A stretch of DNA of 26,128 nucleotides from CAZAYB01 sp964489215 (GTDB lineage Bacteria; Planctomycetota; Phycisphaerae; Sedimentisphaerales; Anaerohalosphaeraceae), in NCBI GenBank assembly GCA_964489215.1, contig CAZAYB010000015.1:1-26128 (forward strand). The letters are read 5' to 3'. The stretch's first letter is position 1; the number at the start of each line of letters is the position of its first letter. A program made the position numbers and the translations under genes. Below the pieces are notes generated by a model that searched no databases, was not told where the DNA came from, and was given only the letters and a program-made list of their open reading frames with translations. Positions 6,253 through 13,232 of this stretch are shown in pieces.

Positions 6253-8277
6253 ATGTGGAAAATATTGTCGCTTCTGCTTTTAATGCTTACAGGTTTTTTG
6301 AGTTTTTCTGTATTTGGTGATTTGGCTTATCGTGACATATATCCTGATACATGGGTTGCGAAAGATGCCCTTGGCAGGACAATGCCGGGTATTTCTCAAA
6401 CGGGCCCTTTAAAGAAGGACCACCGAAGAGTAGTTGGTATGTTCTATATTACCTGGCACGTAGATTCCATGGCGGATTTGTCAAATCCTTATACCGCCGA
6501 CGTAACCAAAATACTCTTAGCAGACCCTAATGCCCGATTCAACGCCCAAAGCCCTCTATGGTCAGAATATTACTACCACTGGGGTGAACCGGAACTCGGC
6601 TATTTTTTGAGCAAGGACAAATTTGTAATAAGCAGGGATATTTCAATGCTGGCAGATGCCGGGGTTGATGTATTGATTTTGGATGTAACCAATGCGCAAC
6701 TTTACTGGGATCAGTGGCAGGTATTATTTGAAACTATGCAGAAAATGCGGGCCCAGGGCAATAAAGTTCCTCAATTTTGTTTCTGGGCGTTTAACGGCCC
6801 GGTCATAACAGTTGTCCAGAAACTCTATGACCGAATATATAAAACGCATAAATACAAGGACCTCTGGTTTTACTGGGACTCAAAGCCATTGCTGTTATAT
6901 AATGGTACACCCAACATTGATGCCACAGGAAAAGATATAAAACACCCTAATCCGAATTATGATATTGCTGCCGTAAGCGATCCAAACCACCCCCATTATG
7001 GAAACCCTTACTATACAAAACGCTATTATCAGGATTACACCGATGAGGTTAAAAAGTTTTTCACATTAAGAACAATGTGGTGGGGTTATTACAAATGGAA
7101 CAATAAGCGTTTTGTCGGCACAGAGGGTAACTGGAGTTTTGGCTACGATTTTTACGAAAAAAAGGTCCGTGATATGGATCCGGATGATTTGATCTCGAAT
7201 TACAATGGCACAAAAGAACAGGCAGCGGTTACCGCCGCTCAGCACGCAATAAGTATGATAGGCAAATCATGGAGCAGAGCAAATGGCCAACCCATGCTCG
7301 ACAAGTATGATCTGCCGCTTCCGTCCTATGTGCCATGGCTGGGTAAAACAGTTAAAAATCCCGAAGCATACGGTATCTATTTCCAGGAAAGATGGAACGA
7401 AGCGATCGAGTCTAATCCTCATTTTATTTATGTAAATGACTGGAACGAGTGGACCGCGATCAGATTTACTCCCGAAAAATTGCCTGAACAAATTAAATAT
7501 AAGGACAAAAATCTTTTCGATTTTATGGGCAGGCCCAGTCCGTTCCTTTTTGTTGATCAGTACAACTCGGAATTTAACAGAGGGATTCAGCCGATGAAAG
7601 GCGGATATACGGACAATTACTATATGCAAATGGCGCAGAATGTTCGGCGATACAAAGGGGTTCGACCGATACCTCGGCTAAAAGGTTATAATAAAATTAA
7701 TATAGATGGAAATTTCAATGATTGGCAAGAAATAAGTGTAGAATACCGAGATACAGTCGGCGATACCGTCCATAGGGACTATCCAGGATATGGCGGGCTG
7801 TATTACACAAATGAATCCGGCAGAAACGACATAACCACATGTAAAGTCGCTGTTGATAAAGATATGATATATTTCTATGCAAATGCACAAAAGCCCCTAA
7901 CTGCTCATACGGGCGATAACTGGATGTTGCTGCTGCTTGACTCTGACAATAACCATAGCACAGGTTGGTATGGTTATGACTATCTGATCAATAAAAAGAT
8001 TGTGAACGAAAATCAAACCTTAGTTATGAAATACACTGCCGATAATCCCTCACTGCCATGGGCTGAAATTGCAAAAATAAATTACCACTATCAAAGCGGT
8101 TCTATCGAACTTGCTGTTCCTCGAAAAATACTTGGATTGAACGGCAATAATTTTATTTTAGATTACAAGTGGGCCGACAATCCGATTGAACTTAAAGACC
8201 CCATATCTTTTTGCACAGACGGTGATAGCGCACCGAACAGACGCTTCAATTACCGCTTAATATGGAAACTAAAATAG
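6253..8277 (+). CDS. Secreted GH99/GH71-like glycosidase with C-terminal CBM9/DOMON-like domain
   Basis: The 674-residue product begins with a signal peptide (about residues 1-22, ending SFSVFG). The central ~30-470 region resembles the GH99/GH71/WbsX-like TIM-barrel group: GMFYITWH near the start, DISMLADAGVDVLILDVTNA around strand 2, and FIYVNDWNEWTA near the end. The WNEW segment (residues 397-400) holds a likely active-site acid. From about residue 480 a beta-sandwich begins with INIDGNFNDWQEI and runs through DNWMLLLLDSDNNHSTGW, like CBM9 or DOMON carbohydrate-binding modules. It probably acts on an extracellular polysaccharide; the linkage is unknown. It is the last gene of the rightward group and converges on the nitrilase gene. 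The exact GH family is tentative. Confidence 0.75.
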   Translation: MWKILSLLLLMLTGFLSFSVFGDLAYRDIYPDTWVAKDALGRTMPGISQTGPLKKDHRRVVGMFYITWHVDSMADLSNPYTADVTKILLADPNARFNAQSPLWSEYYYHWGEPELGYFLSKDKFVISRDISMLADAGVDVLILDVTNAQLYWDQWQVLFETMQKMRAQGNKVPQFCFWAFNGPVITVVQKLYDRIYKTHKYKDLWFYWDSKPLLLYNGTPNIDATGKDIKHPNPNYDIAAVSDPNHPHYGNPYYTKRYYQDYTDEVKKFFTLRTMWWGYYKWNNKRFVGTEGNWSFGYDFYEKKVRDMDPDDLISNYNGTKEQAAVTAAQHAISMIGKSWSRANGQPMLDKYDLPLPSYVPWLGKTVKNPEAYGIYFQERWNEAIESNPHFIYVNDWNEWTAIRFTPEKLPEQIKYKDKNLFDFMGRPSPFLFVDQYNSEFNRGIQPMKGGYTDNYYMQMAQNVRRYKGVRPIPRLKGYNKINIDGNFNDWQEISVEYRDTVGDTVHRDYPGYGGLYYTNESGRNDITTCKVAVDKDMIYFYANAQKPLTAHTGDNWMLLLLDSDNNHSTGWYGYDYLINKKIVNENQTLVMKYTADNPSLPWAEIAKINYHYQSGSIELAVPRKILGLNGNNFILDYKWADNPIELKDPISFCTDGDSAPNRRFNYRLIWKLK

Positions 8278-8339
8278 ATAAAAACCATTTAGTCAGTTTT
8301 CTCGCCGAAACGCTATGGGATTTTTTATATGGATAACAT

Positions 8340-8365
8340 AAAAAACTGGGCATAGACCTCTATGC
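8340..8365 (-). terminator. Rho-independent terminator of the nitrilase-like gene
   Basis: On the minus strand GCATAG and CTATGC (8365-8360 and 8355-8350) form a 6-bp perfect stem with a 4-base loop. CCAG and then six T (8345-8340) follow. It begins right after the stop codon at 8371 and sits between convergent genes. Confidence 0.6.
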
Positions 8366-8370
8366 AGTGA

Positions 8371-9306
8371 TCAATCATCGATGTTCTTTTCATAAATCTC
8401 CCAGGGTTTATGTTTTTGAACGATTGCGTTGTAAACTTTGGGCCTTCGTTGATGGAATACTCGGCTGTTTTTGCGTTGCAGGCGAAGTTTGGCCAAGTCC
8501 AGTTCGGCGCTGATATAGTGGTTACCTGTTTGAGAAACTTTAGCAAGAATGCTGTTCGGCCACATTCCTATCATCGTCCCTGACCCAGGTGCTAAATTCG
8601 TAGTGATGATTGAACAGTAATTTCGGAACATATCGGCCTTGACGATATAATCTTCTATGGGCCCGGCCCGTCCGTTTATCCAGGCAATGATTTCTGCCCC
8701 TTTAAGCGAAAGGATTAGAGCACTTTCGGGGAAATAACCATCATAGCATGTCATAATACCAATGCGTCCAAAATCCAGATCAAATATTGGGTAGCTATTA
8801 CCAGTTCTCATTAGCCATTCTGCCTCGGTTCCTTTGGGAGGCCAGAAATAGGGGGGCTCGCCGATTGCTTTATGAACCTTGCTGTATCGACCAATAATGG
8901 TACCGTTACGTCCAAACAGTAGCGATGTATTAGCATAGCCATTCTTCTTTTTAGCCTTGAATGCACCGTATTCAAATTCTTCCCAACCTCCTATAATCAC
9001 ATAGATATTGTGTTTATTTGCTGCTTGGGAGATACGCTTAATTGACTCGCTGCAATCCTTGTAAAAAGGCCCGAGTAGATATTCACCAAGAACGATCAAT
9101 TCGGCATTCTCGCCACCTGCTTTGTGGATAAATTCAACTGCCTTATCGATCTCATTACCGGTGTGAATTTCTACCTGAGCTGCCGCAACTTTTACCCGAG
9201 CGGGTAGCTGTTTTTTTGTTTTGCTAAATCCGTCAGGATTAATTATGGCACATCCTGTAGAAAGTAAAATAAAAATAGTTATCAAAATTAGTATTTTTTT
9301 GCACAT
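8371..9306 (-). CDS. Carbon-nitrogen hydrolase (nitrilase superfamily), lipoprotein
   Basis: This 311-residue protein has the Glu-Lys-Cys catalytic triad of the nitrilase superfamily: E75 in VLGEYLLG, K143 in RYSKVHK and C187 in IMTCYDGYFPE. The N-terminus (MCKKILILITIFILLSTGC) is a lipoprotein signal, with C19 as the likely lipidated residue, so the mature domain would be anchored outside the cytoplasm. Most nitrilase amidohydrolases are cytoplasmic, so export is notable. The family cleaves non-peptide C-N bonds such as amides and N-carbamoyl groups. It may remove N-linked groups from a glycan or amide substrate handled by the neighbouring glycosidase, but that is inference. The gene is convergent with the glycosidase and has its own terminator. 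Confidence 0.88.
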   Translation of the reverse strand: MCKKILILITIFILLSTGCAIINPDGFSKTKKQLPARVKVAAAQVEIHTGNEIDKAVEFIHKAGGENAELIVLGEYLLGPFYKDCSESIKRISQAANKHNIYVIIGGWEEFEYGAFKAKKKNGYANTSLLFGRNGTIIGRYSKVHKAIGEPPYFWPPKGTEAEWLMRTGNSYPIFDLDFGRIGIMTCYDGYFPESALILSLKGAEIIAWINGRAGPIEDYIVKADMFRNYCSIITTNLAPGSGTMIGMWPNSILAKVSQTGNHYISAELDLAKLRLQRKNSRVFHQRRPKVYNAIVQKHKPWEIYEKNIDD

Positions 9307-9408
9307 AGCCTTATCATTCCTGCCGCAAAATCGTTACCTTGATTGTTTCATAATTCTGTTTATCAGCATATTGGCTTGTAGTATCTTGACCAACTATATT
9401 TCTCATTT

Positions 9409-9422
9409 ACCGGATAACCGGT
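9409..9422. repeat. 14-bp palindrome upstream of the nitrilase-like gene
   Basis: ACCGG (9409-9413), ATAA, then CCGGT (9418-9422). It lies about 105 bases upstream of the nitrilase start and could be an operator for a dimeric regulator or a simple hairpin. It does not share the AACGTT core of the LacI-type sites. Confidence 0.3.
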
Positions 9423-9424
9423 GA

Positions 9425-9805
9425 TAAATTCAACAACGCAAAAAGTACAAAATATAGCTGATTAAAATCATAATAATATCATACCATTAAGTGATTGAAA
9501 TATCAAGTAATGGTGTTAATATTTTGCAATGCAAAATTCAAATGACAATCAAGTAGCGAATAAGCGAATAAATGGTTATAAACGGCGGAGAAAACTGAAG
9601 CGGGTTTCACGCAAAATAAGAGAAATCTAAAGACCTTACTACGGGCAGCAGAATTAATCCTTCAATTTAATCTTACGGGTGCGGCAGGTCTTTTGGCATT
9701 AGTCAGATATAGTGGCTATACTCATTCATTTGAATATTCCATGCGCAAACTGTGTAAGTGTAAGATTGAAAAACTATTTTTATAACTTTGCCTATAACTT
9801 TTGAT
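9425..9805. other. Gene-free AT-rich stretch
   Basis: No ORF, tRNA or conserved domain could be recognised. Two small inverted repeats are visible: ATTTTGCAATGCAAAAT at 9521-9537, a near-perfect 17-base palindrome, and AAGACCT paired with AGGTCTT about 60 bases later (near 9632 and 9688). Neither has enough context for a functional call. Confidence 0.4.
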
Positions 9806-9834
9806 TTGACAATTGGTATCTGATGTCTTATTAT
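9806..9834 (+). promoter_or_regulatory. Strong sigma70-type promoter ahead of a non-coding region
   Basis: A perfect -35 TTGACA (9806-9811), a 17-base spacer and a -10 TATTAT (9829-9834, five of six consensus bases) predict a start near 9841. No credible protein gene lies downstream. The next recognisable item is the tRNA 3'-half at 9926, so this is probably a stable-RNA promoter. Confidence 0.6.
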
Positions 9835-9925
9835 GTCTGACATTGGCAAATGTAAATTGTTGGCACTAAAAGGCTTGCATTTGTAAGTGCTTGATTGAAA
9901 AGTGGTTACAGAATGGCCGGATTAC

Positions 9926-9968
9926 CCTGGGGGTCATGAGGTCGCAGGTTCAAGTCCTGTCGCCCCGA
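9926..9968 (+). pseudogene. 3' half of a tRNA (Pro-GGG-like), 5' half missing
   Basis: The segment holds an anticodon-loop-like CTGGGGG, a 3' anticodon strand TCATG, a variable loop AGGTC, a full T-arm (GCAGG-TTCAAGT-CCTGT, 9944-9960) with invariant T54 T55 C56, and CGCCCCG plus discriminator A (9961-9968). No matching 5' strands are found upstream: neither CATGA for the anticodon stem nor CGGGGCG for the acceptor, and there is no D-arm. If the alignment is right the anticodon would be GGG (Pro). The breakpoint near the anticodon loop is where many integrases recombine, so this may be an attachment-site remnant. Confidence 0.55.
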
Positions 9969-9981
9969 GTGTCTTTAGGCA
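9962..9981 (+). repeat. Direct repeat copy 1 (20 bp, spans tRNA 3' end)
   Basis: GCCCCGAGTGTCTTTAGGCA includes the last bases of the tRNA 3' fragment. It recurs at 10073-10092 with two mismatches, 111 bases downstream. Confidence 0.7.
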
Positions 9982-10003
9982 GGTAAATAAGAGATGTGTT
10001 TAT

Positions 10004-10070
10004 CTGCTTTTGACCGCTCCCGATGGTCGATCAGATTTTCGATTATCTGAAACGGCTCAAACGAAAGCAG
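10004..10070 (+). other. Foldable segment between direct repeats (possible structured RNA)
   Basis: A closing helix CTGCTTT (10004-10010) with AAAGCAG (10064-10070) encloses two helices: GACC/GGTC (10012-10015 with 10025-10028) and TCAGAT/ATCTGA (10031-10036 with 10045-10050). This makes a multibranch fold. It lies downstream of the strong promoter at 9806 and between the two 20-bp repeats. No known RNA family was recognised. Confidence 0.35.
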
Positions 10071-10072
10071 TT

Positions 10073-10092
10073 GCTCCGAGTGGCTTTAGGCA
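10073..10092 (+). repeat. Direct repeat copy 2 (20 bp)
   Basis: GCTCCGAGTGGCTTTAGGCA differs from copy 1 at two positions and lacks the T-arm sequence upstream. The pair may be left and right ends of a small insertion or a local duplication. Confidence 0.7.
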
Positions 10093-10121
10093 CATTACGG
10101 GAACTTCCGCTTGTAATGGCC
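10089..10121 (+). other. Hairpin
   Basis: GGC (10089-10091) plus CATTAC (10093-10098) pairs with GTAATGGCC (10113-10121), giving nine base pairs with one bulged A. The loop contains GGAACTTCC. It lies just after the second direct repeat and could be part of a structured RNA. No T-run follows. Confidence 0.4.
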
Positions 10122-10262
10122 GCTACTGCTGGTCGCTCGATTAGTGGGGCCGGTAACGGCTTAATATGGATGAAAGTTGCAGCATGAGTTAATTTATTTT
10201 TGGTTCAGTTGTTTTATAACAACGGTTACCTTTAGCGGGTAATTCAAGAAAATTTTATCAAA

Positions 10263-10336
10263 GCGCTCGTAGCTCAGCAGGATAGAGCATCGGTTTCCTA
10301 AACCGAAGGTCCCAGGTTCGAATCCTGGCGGGCGTA
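10263..10336 (+). tRNA. tRNA-Arg (anticodon CCT)
   Basis: A complete 74-base cloverleaf: acceptor GCGCTCG/CGGGCGT, D-arm GCTC-AGCAGGATA-GAGC, anticodon stem TCGGT/ACCGA with loop TTCCTAA, variable loop AGGTC, T-arm CCAGG-TTCGAAT-CCTGG and discriminator A. The first pair is a G-U wobble. CCA is not encoded. It reads AGG codons. A terminator-like hairpin follows at 10347. Confidence 0.95.
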
Positions 10337-10346
10337 CTGCCTGGTA

Positions 10347-10375
10347 GTGTCAAGAAAGTTGCGCACATTTTTTTT
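10347..10375 (+). terminator. Rho-independent terminator after tRNA-Arg
   Basis: GTGTCAA (10347-10353) pairs with TTGCGCAC (10359-10366, one bulged C) over a GAAAG loop, followed by A and eight T (10368-10375). It starts ten bases after the tRNA. Confidence 0.55.
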
Positions 10376-10382
10376 AATATTT

Positions 10383-10437
10383 CTCTCAATTCTGGTTAAT
10401 ATATTTTATTCAAAGTCTTTTTGGACCAGATTGAGAG
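10383..10437. repeat. Imperfect inverted repeat
   Basis: CTCTCAATTCTGGT (10383-10396) pairs with ACCAGATTGAGAG (10425-10437), with one bulged T. A second pairing GGACCA/TGGTCC (10423-10428 with 10448-10453) competes with it. It may be a decayed mobile-element end; no transposase is present. Confidence 0.45.
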
Positions 10438-10509
10438 GATTACTTTGTGGTCCTATATAAATGAGCGCATAATATTGTACGTTATCAGCTCTGTCCAATA
10501 TGTATGTTG

Positions 10510-10531
10510 CACACCTGTTGCAGCAGGTGTG
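10510..10531. repeat. Perfect 8-bp-arm inverted repeat
   Basis: CACACCTG (10510-10517) and CAGGTGTG (10524-10531) flank a TTGCAG loop. No T-run follows on either strand, so it is not a typical terminator. It lies just past the end of the fMet tRNA terminator. Confidence 0.5.
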
Positions 10532-10538
10532 TTAGATG

Positions 10539-10584
10539 AAAAAAGGCCTGCTATTGCTTGACCATAACTCTTGCAATAACAGGC
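10539..10584 (-). terminator. Rho-independent terminator of the tRNA-fMet (and possibly of the ribosomal operon)
   Basis: On the minus strand GCCTGTTATTGC (10584-10573) pairs with GCAATAGCAGGC (10557-10546), 12 positions with one mismatch. C and then six T (10544-10539) follow. It starts 11 bases after the tRNA. No comparable terminator lies between the HIT-family gene and the tRNA. Confidence 0.8.
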
Positions 10585-10594
10585 GCTTAAAAAG

Positions 10595-10668
<74 letters not shown>

Positions 10669-10682
10669 TTAAATATTCATTA

Positions 10683-10711
10683 AGATTAACACATAATTTT
10701 GACGTTATCAA
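10683..10711 (-). promoter_or_regulatory. Weak candidate promoter for tRNA-fMet
   Basis: On the minus strand TTGATA (10711-10706), 17 bases and a poor -10 TAATCT (10688-10683) would start RNA near 10676, eight bases before the tRNA. The alternative is cotranscription with the ribosomal operon. Confidence 0.25.
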
Positions 10712-10717
10712 GTACTT

Positions 10718-11143
10718 TTAATTACTTTTAATCTCTTTTTTAATTATGGAAGCTATTTCCTGAGCCTTACCATTTTCATAACTGTAACTTGGCCAGCCTT
10801 TCAATATCGCATCCCCTGCCTTACGAGGTATTATATGAAAATGAACATGCTTGACAACCTGGCCGGCGTTGGAGCCGTTGTTACACAAAACATTGTAAGA
10901 ATCGCTGTTCATTGCTTTTATTACTGCCTTTGATAAAAAACTAACTTTGCCAAATATTTTTCCTGCCAGGTCCTTTGGACAGTCATGCAAAAACTCATAA
11001 TGCTCTTTTGGAATAACCAAAGAATGCCCATCGCTGACAGGAGCAATATCAATGAATGCCAATAAATCATCATCTTCATAAATCTTATTGGCAGGAATAT
11101 CCCCTCTGACGATTTTACAAAAAATGCAATCGTTATCGTTCAT
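10718..11143 (-). CDS. HIT-family (histidine triad) nucleotide hydrolase
   Basis: This 141-residue protein has the HIT signature H-V-H-F-H-I-I (H99, H101, H103) and the N-terminal CIFCKIVRGDIPANKIYEDD block typical of HinT-like proteins. C6 and C9 match the zinc-binding pair found in many bacterial members. HinT-like enzymes hydrolyse adenosine phosphoramidates and aminoacyl-adenylates (family knowledge), and the third His of the triad is the nucleophile. It is the last protein gene after rplQ on the ribosomal operon strand, 33 bases past the start of the intergenic gap, so it is probably co-transcribed. Its link to translation, for example clearing aminoacyl-AMP, is plausible but inferred. 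Confidence 0.92.
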   Translation of the reverse strand: MNDNDCIFCKIVRGDIPANKIYEDDDLLAFIDIAPVSDGHSLVIPKEHYEFLHDCPKDLAGKIFGKVSFLSKAVIKAMNSDSYNVLCNNGSNAGQVVKHVHFHIIPRKAGDAILKGWPSYSYENGKAQEIASIIKKEIKSN

Positions 11144-11176
11144 CCATTAACCCCCTCAGCTGAAATCAACGTCAAT

Positions 11177-11623
11177 TTATTTTTCCTTTGGTTTTTCTTC
11201 AGTTGTCTGTTTTGTCCCGGAGTCCTTGCCTACAAGCTGAAGCAAAACCAACTGGCCATTATCACCAAGTCGCCTTTTGGATAGCTTGATTATCCTCGTA
11301 TAACCGCCGGGACGATCAAGATATCTCGGCCCGATTTCACTAAAAAGCTTACCCACAACAGTTCCTTTACGAATCATTACTCCATCTTCTTCCTCGTAAA
11401 TAGCCCGATTGCCAAGCAGAGATATTGCCTTGCGACGGGCAGAAAGAGTGCCTTTCTTTCCAAGCGTTATAAGCTTTTCAGCAAAACTCTTAACTTCTTT
11501 CGCCTTTTGAATCGTAGTGGAAATATTCTCATGCTCAAAAAGTGACGAGGCCATATTACGTCTCATAGCCAGTCTGTGTTCACTTGTTCTGTTAAGTTGT
11601 CTTCCTGATATTCGGTGACGCAT
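11177..11623 (-). CDS. rplQ: 50S ribosomal protein L17
   Basis: The 148-residue product starts MRHRISGRQLNRTSEHRLAM, the diagnostic L17 opening, and includes RRNMASSLFEHENISTT and the late GYTRIIKL segment. The conserved core is about 120 residues. A charged tail (GKDSGTKQTTEEKPKEK) makes it longer than E. coli L17 (127 residues). L17 sits near the exit of the peptide tunnel on the large subunit. The gene follows rpoA after 78 bases, the usual alpha-operon end, and precedes the HIT-family gene. Confidence 0.97.
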   Translation of the reverse strand: MRHRISGRQLNRTSEHRLAMRRNMASSLFEHENISTTIQKAKEVKSFAEKLITLGKKGTLSARRKAISLLGNRAIYEEEDGVMIRKGTVVGKLFSEIGPRYLDRPGGYTRIIKLSKRRLGDNGQLVLLQLVGKDSGTKQTTEEKPKEK

Positions 11624-11701
11624 ATAAATTACCTTTCTGCATATTTGAGCGATAAACTAAACACTCTAAATAAAACCGCTGCAAATCACTTACACAAAAA
11701 A

Positions 11702-12700
11702 TTAAACATCTGTCATTCCAAGGGTCAGGCCCATGTCTGCCAGTTTCCTTTGTATCTCTCTGAGGCTGGTCTTTCCGAAACTGCGTATCTTAAGCAGATC
11801 AGCCTCTGTCATTTTAACCAACTGTCCAACTGTCTCGATATGCATTGATTCCAGACAGTTATTAGATCGAACAGTCAAATCAAGTGCCTCGATGGGAGTC
11901 GAAAGCTTCTGAGCAAGCTCCTCATCAACCTTTTCTTCTTCCTGCTCCTCGGCCATAACATCCTTTTCAACTGTCTCTTCACCCAGCTCAGAGTACTGAA
12001 CAAAGGGATTTATATACTTGCGAAGAATCTTGGCAGCTTCAACCAACGCCAGTTCCGGGGTAACAGTACCATCAGTCCATATTTCAAGTATGAGCCTGTC
12101 ATAATTCGTCAGCTGACCAACACGAGTATCCTCAGTCTTATAACGTACTCTTACAACCGGGGAATAAATCGCATCAATCTCAATATTTCCTACTTCCTGA
12201 TCAAACCTTTCCGACTCTGCAATCCGTTCAGAGGCAGGCGAATATCCCCTGCCCTTTTGGATTTCCATTTCGATACAAAACTCAACATCTTTTGTCAAAG
12301 TGGCCAGGACAAGATCCTTATTGATTATCTCAGTAGAAGAATCGCAGTCAATCTGACCAGCTGTAACTTCACCAGCCTTGTCAGCTTTAACCTCCATAGT
12401 CCTAATCTCATCTCCCTCGGTACGAACGATGAGTTTCTTGATATTCAGGATTATCTCGGTAACATCTTCCATGACCCCGTCTATAGAAGAAAACTCATGG
12501 TCAACACCGGAAATATTTACCGAGGTAACCGCACTTCCCTCCAGAGAGGAAAGCAATACTCTCCGCAAACTGTTTCCTATCGTAGTTCCGAAACCTCTTT
12601 CAAAAGGTTCAACATGAAACCTGCCATATTTACTGTCAGAAACATCACTAACTCTTTCAATACTTGTTGGCAGCTCAAGACCTCGCCAGGTAATTCTCAT
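11702..12700 (-). CDS. rpoA: DNA-directed RNA polymerase subunit alpha
   Basis: 332 residues with both alpha domains. The NTD (about 1-238; SKYGRFHVEPFERGFGTTIG and NSLRRVLLSSLEG) dimerises and nucleates beta/beta' assembly. The acidic linker (about 243-266, rich in Glu) leads to the CTD (about 270-332), with IEALDLTVRSNNCLESMHI and a RSFGKTSLREI helix that contacts UP elements and activators. A perfect AGGAGG lies at 12712-12707, six bases before the ATG. In E. coli rpsD lies between rpsK and rpoA; here a 122-base gap takes its place. Confidence 0.98.
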   Translation of the reverse strand: MRITWRGLELPTSIERVSDVSDSKYGRFHVEPFERGFGTTIGNSLRRVLLSSLEGSAVTSVNISGVDHEFSSIDGVMEDVTEIILNIKKLIVRTEGDEIRTMEVKADKAGEVTAGQIDCDSSTEIINKDLVLATLTKDVEFCIEMEIQKGRGYSPASERIAESERFDQEVGNIEIDAIYSPVVRVRYKTEDTRVGQLTNYDRLILEIWTDGTVTPELALVEAAKILRKYINPFVQYSELGEETVEKDVMAEEQEEEKVDEELAQKLSTPIEALDLTVRSNNCLESMHIETVGQLVKMTEADLLKIRSFGKTSLREIQRKLADMGLTLGMTDV

Positions 12701-12733
12701 TTATGGCCTCCTGTAATAGCGACAAAGTTCTCA

Positions 12734-12764
12734 GCAGTTGTGTTATGGCCTAAAACCAAACTGC
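12734..12764 (-). promoter_or_regulatory. Hairpin in the rpsK-rpoA gap
   Basis: On the minus strand GCAGTT (12764-12759) pairs with AACTGC (12739-12734), with an inner TGG/CCA helix. It occupies the 122-base gap where rpsD is absent and ends about 20 bases before the rpoA Shine-Dalgarno. A regulatory role is only a possibility. Confidence 0.25.
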
Positions 12765-12822
12765 TATCTGTATTCATCACTGTTGATAAACTTTTGTTTT
12801 ATTCTTAATTTTAAAAACTAAA

Positions 12823-13203
12823 TTAAACTCTTCTGCGTTTCTTGGGTCTACATCCGTTATGAGGTATCGGGGTAATATCCTCGATTGAAGATATACGCAA
12901 ACCTGCCTGCTGCATTGCGGAAATAGCAGATTCTCTACCGCTGCCCGGTCCTTTTACCTTAATTTCAACCTCACGTACACCATAACGCATTGCTGTCTTT
13001 GCTGCAAGTTCTGCAGCTCGCTGAGCCGCGAAAGGTGTACTTTTACGAGAACCCTTAAAACCCACCATACCGCCAGACCCTTTGCAAAGTGCATTGCCCT
13101 CAGTGTCGGTTATTGTAATAAGAGTGTTATTGAACGTAGCCTTAATAAAAGCTACAGCCTTAACAACATTTCTTCTTATTTTCTTTTTACCACTTTTAGC
13201 CAT
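12823..13203 (-). CDS. rpsK: 30S ribosomal protein S11
   Basis: 126 residues, the normal S11 length. The core VKAVAFIKATFNNTLITITD, the glycine-rich GSGGMVGFKGSRKSTPFAAQ and the C-terminal THIPHNGCRPKKRRRV-type end (here TPIPHNGCRPKKRRRV) are diagnostic. S11 binds 16S rRNA at the platform near the E site. It follows rpsM by 29 bases. The start ATG is preceded by a GGGA-type Shine-Dalgarno. The next gene is rpoA rather than rpsD. Confidence 0.98.
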   Translation of the reverse strand: MAKSGKKKIRRNVVKAVAFIKATFNNTLITITDTEGNALCKGSGGMVGFKGSRKSTPFAAQRAAELAAKTAMRYGVREVEIKVKGPGSGRESAISAMQQAGLRISSIEDITPIPHNGCRPKKRRRV

Positions 13204-13232
13204 TAATATTTATTCCCAAAATTTAGTTAAGA

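Noticed and set aside
9926..9968. Intact tRNA-Pro gene
   Set aside because: No 5' acceptor strand, D-arm or 5' anticodon strand could be found upstream, so only a remnant is called.
9902..10144. 80-residue plus-strand ORF
   Set aside because: It runs through the tRNA 3' fragment (GHEVAGSSPVAPS is a familiar tRNA-shadow peptide) and the structured segment. Not a protein.
10347..10375. Insertion-sequence end at 10347 (TAGTGTCAAG-type)
   Set aside because: It reads better as the tRNA-Arg terminator (hairpin plus eight T). There is no transposase in the window.
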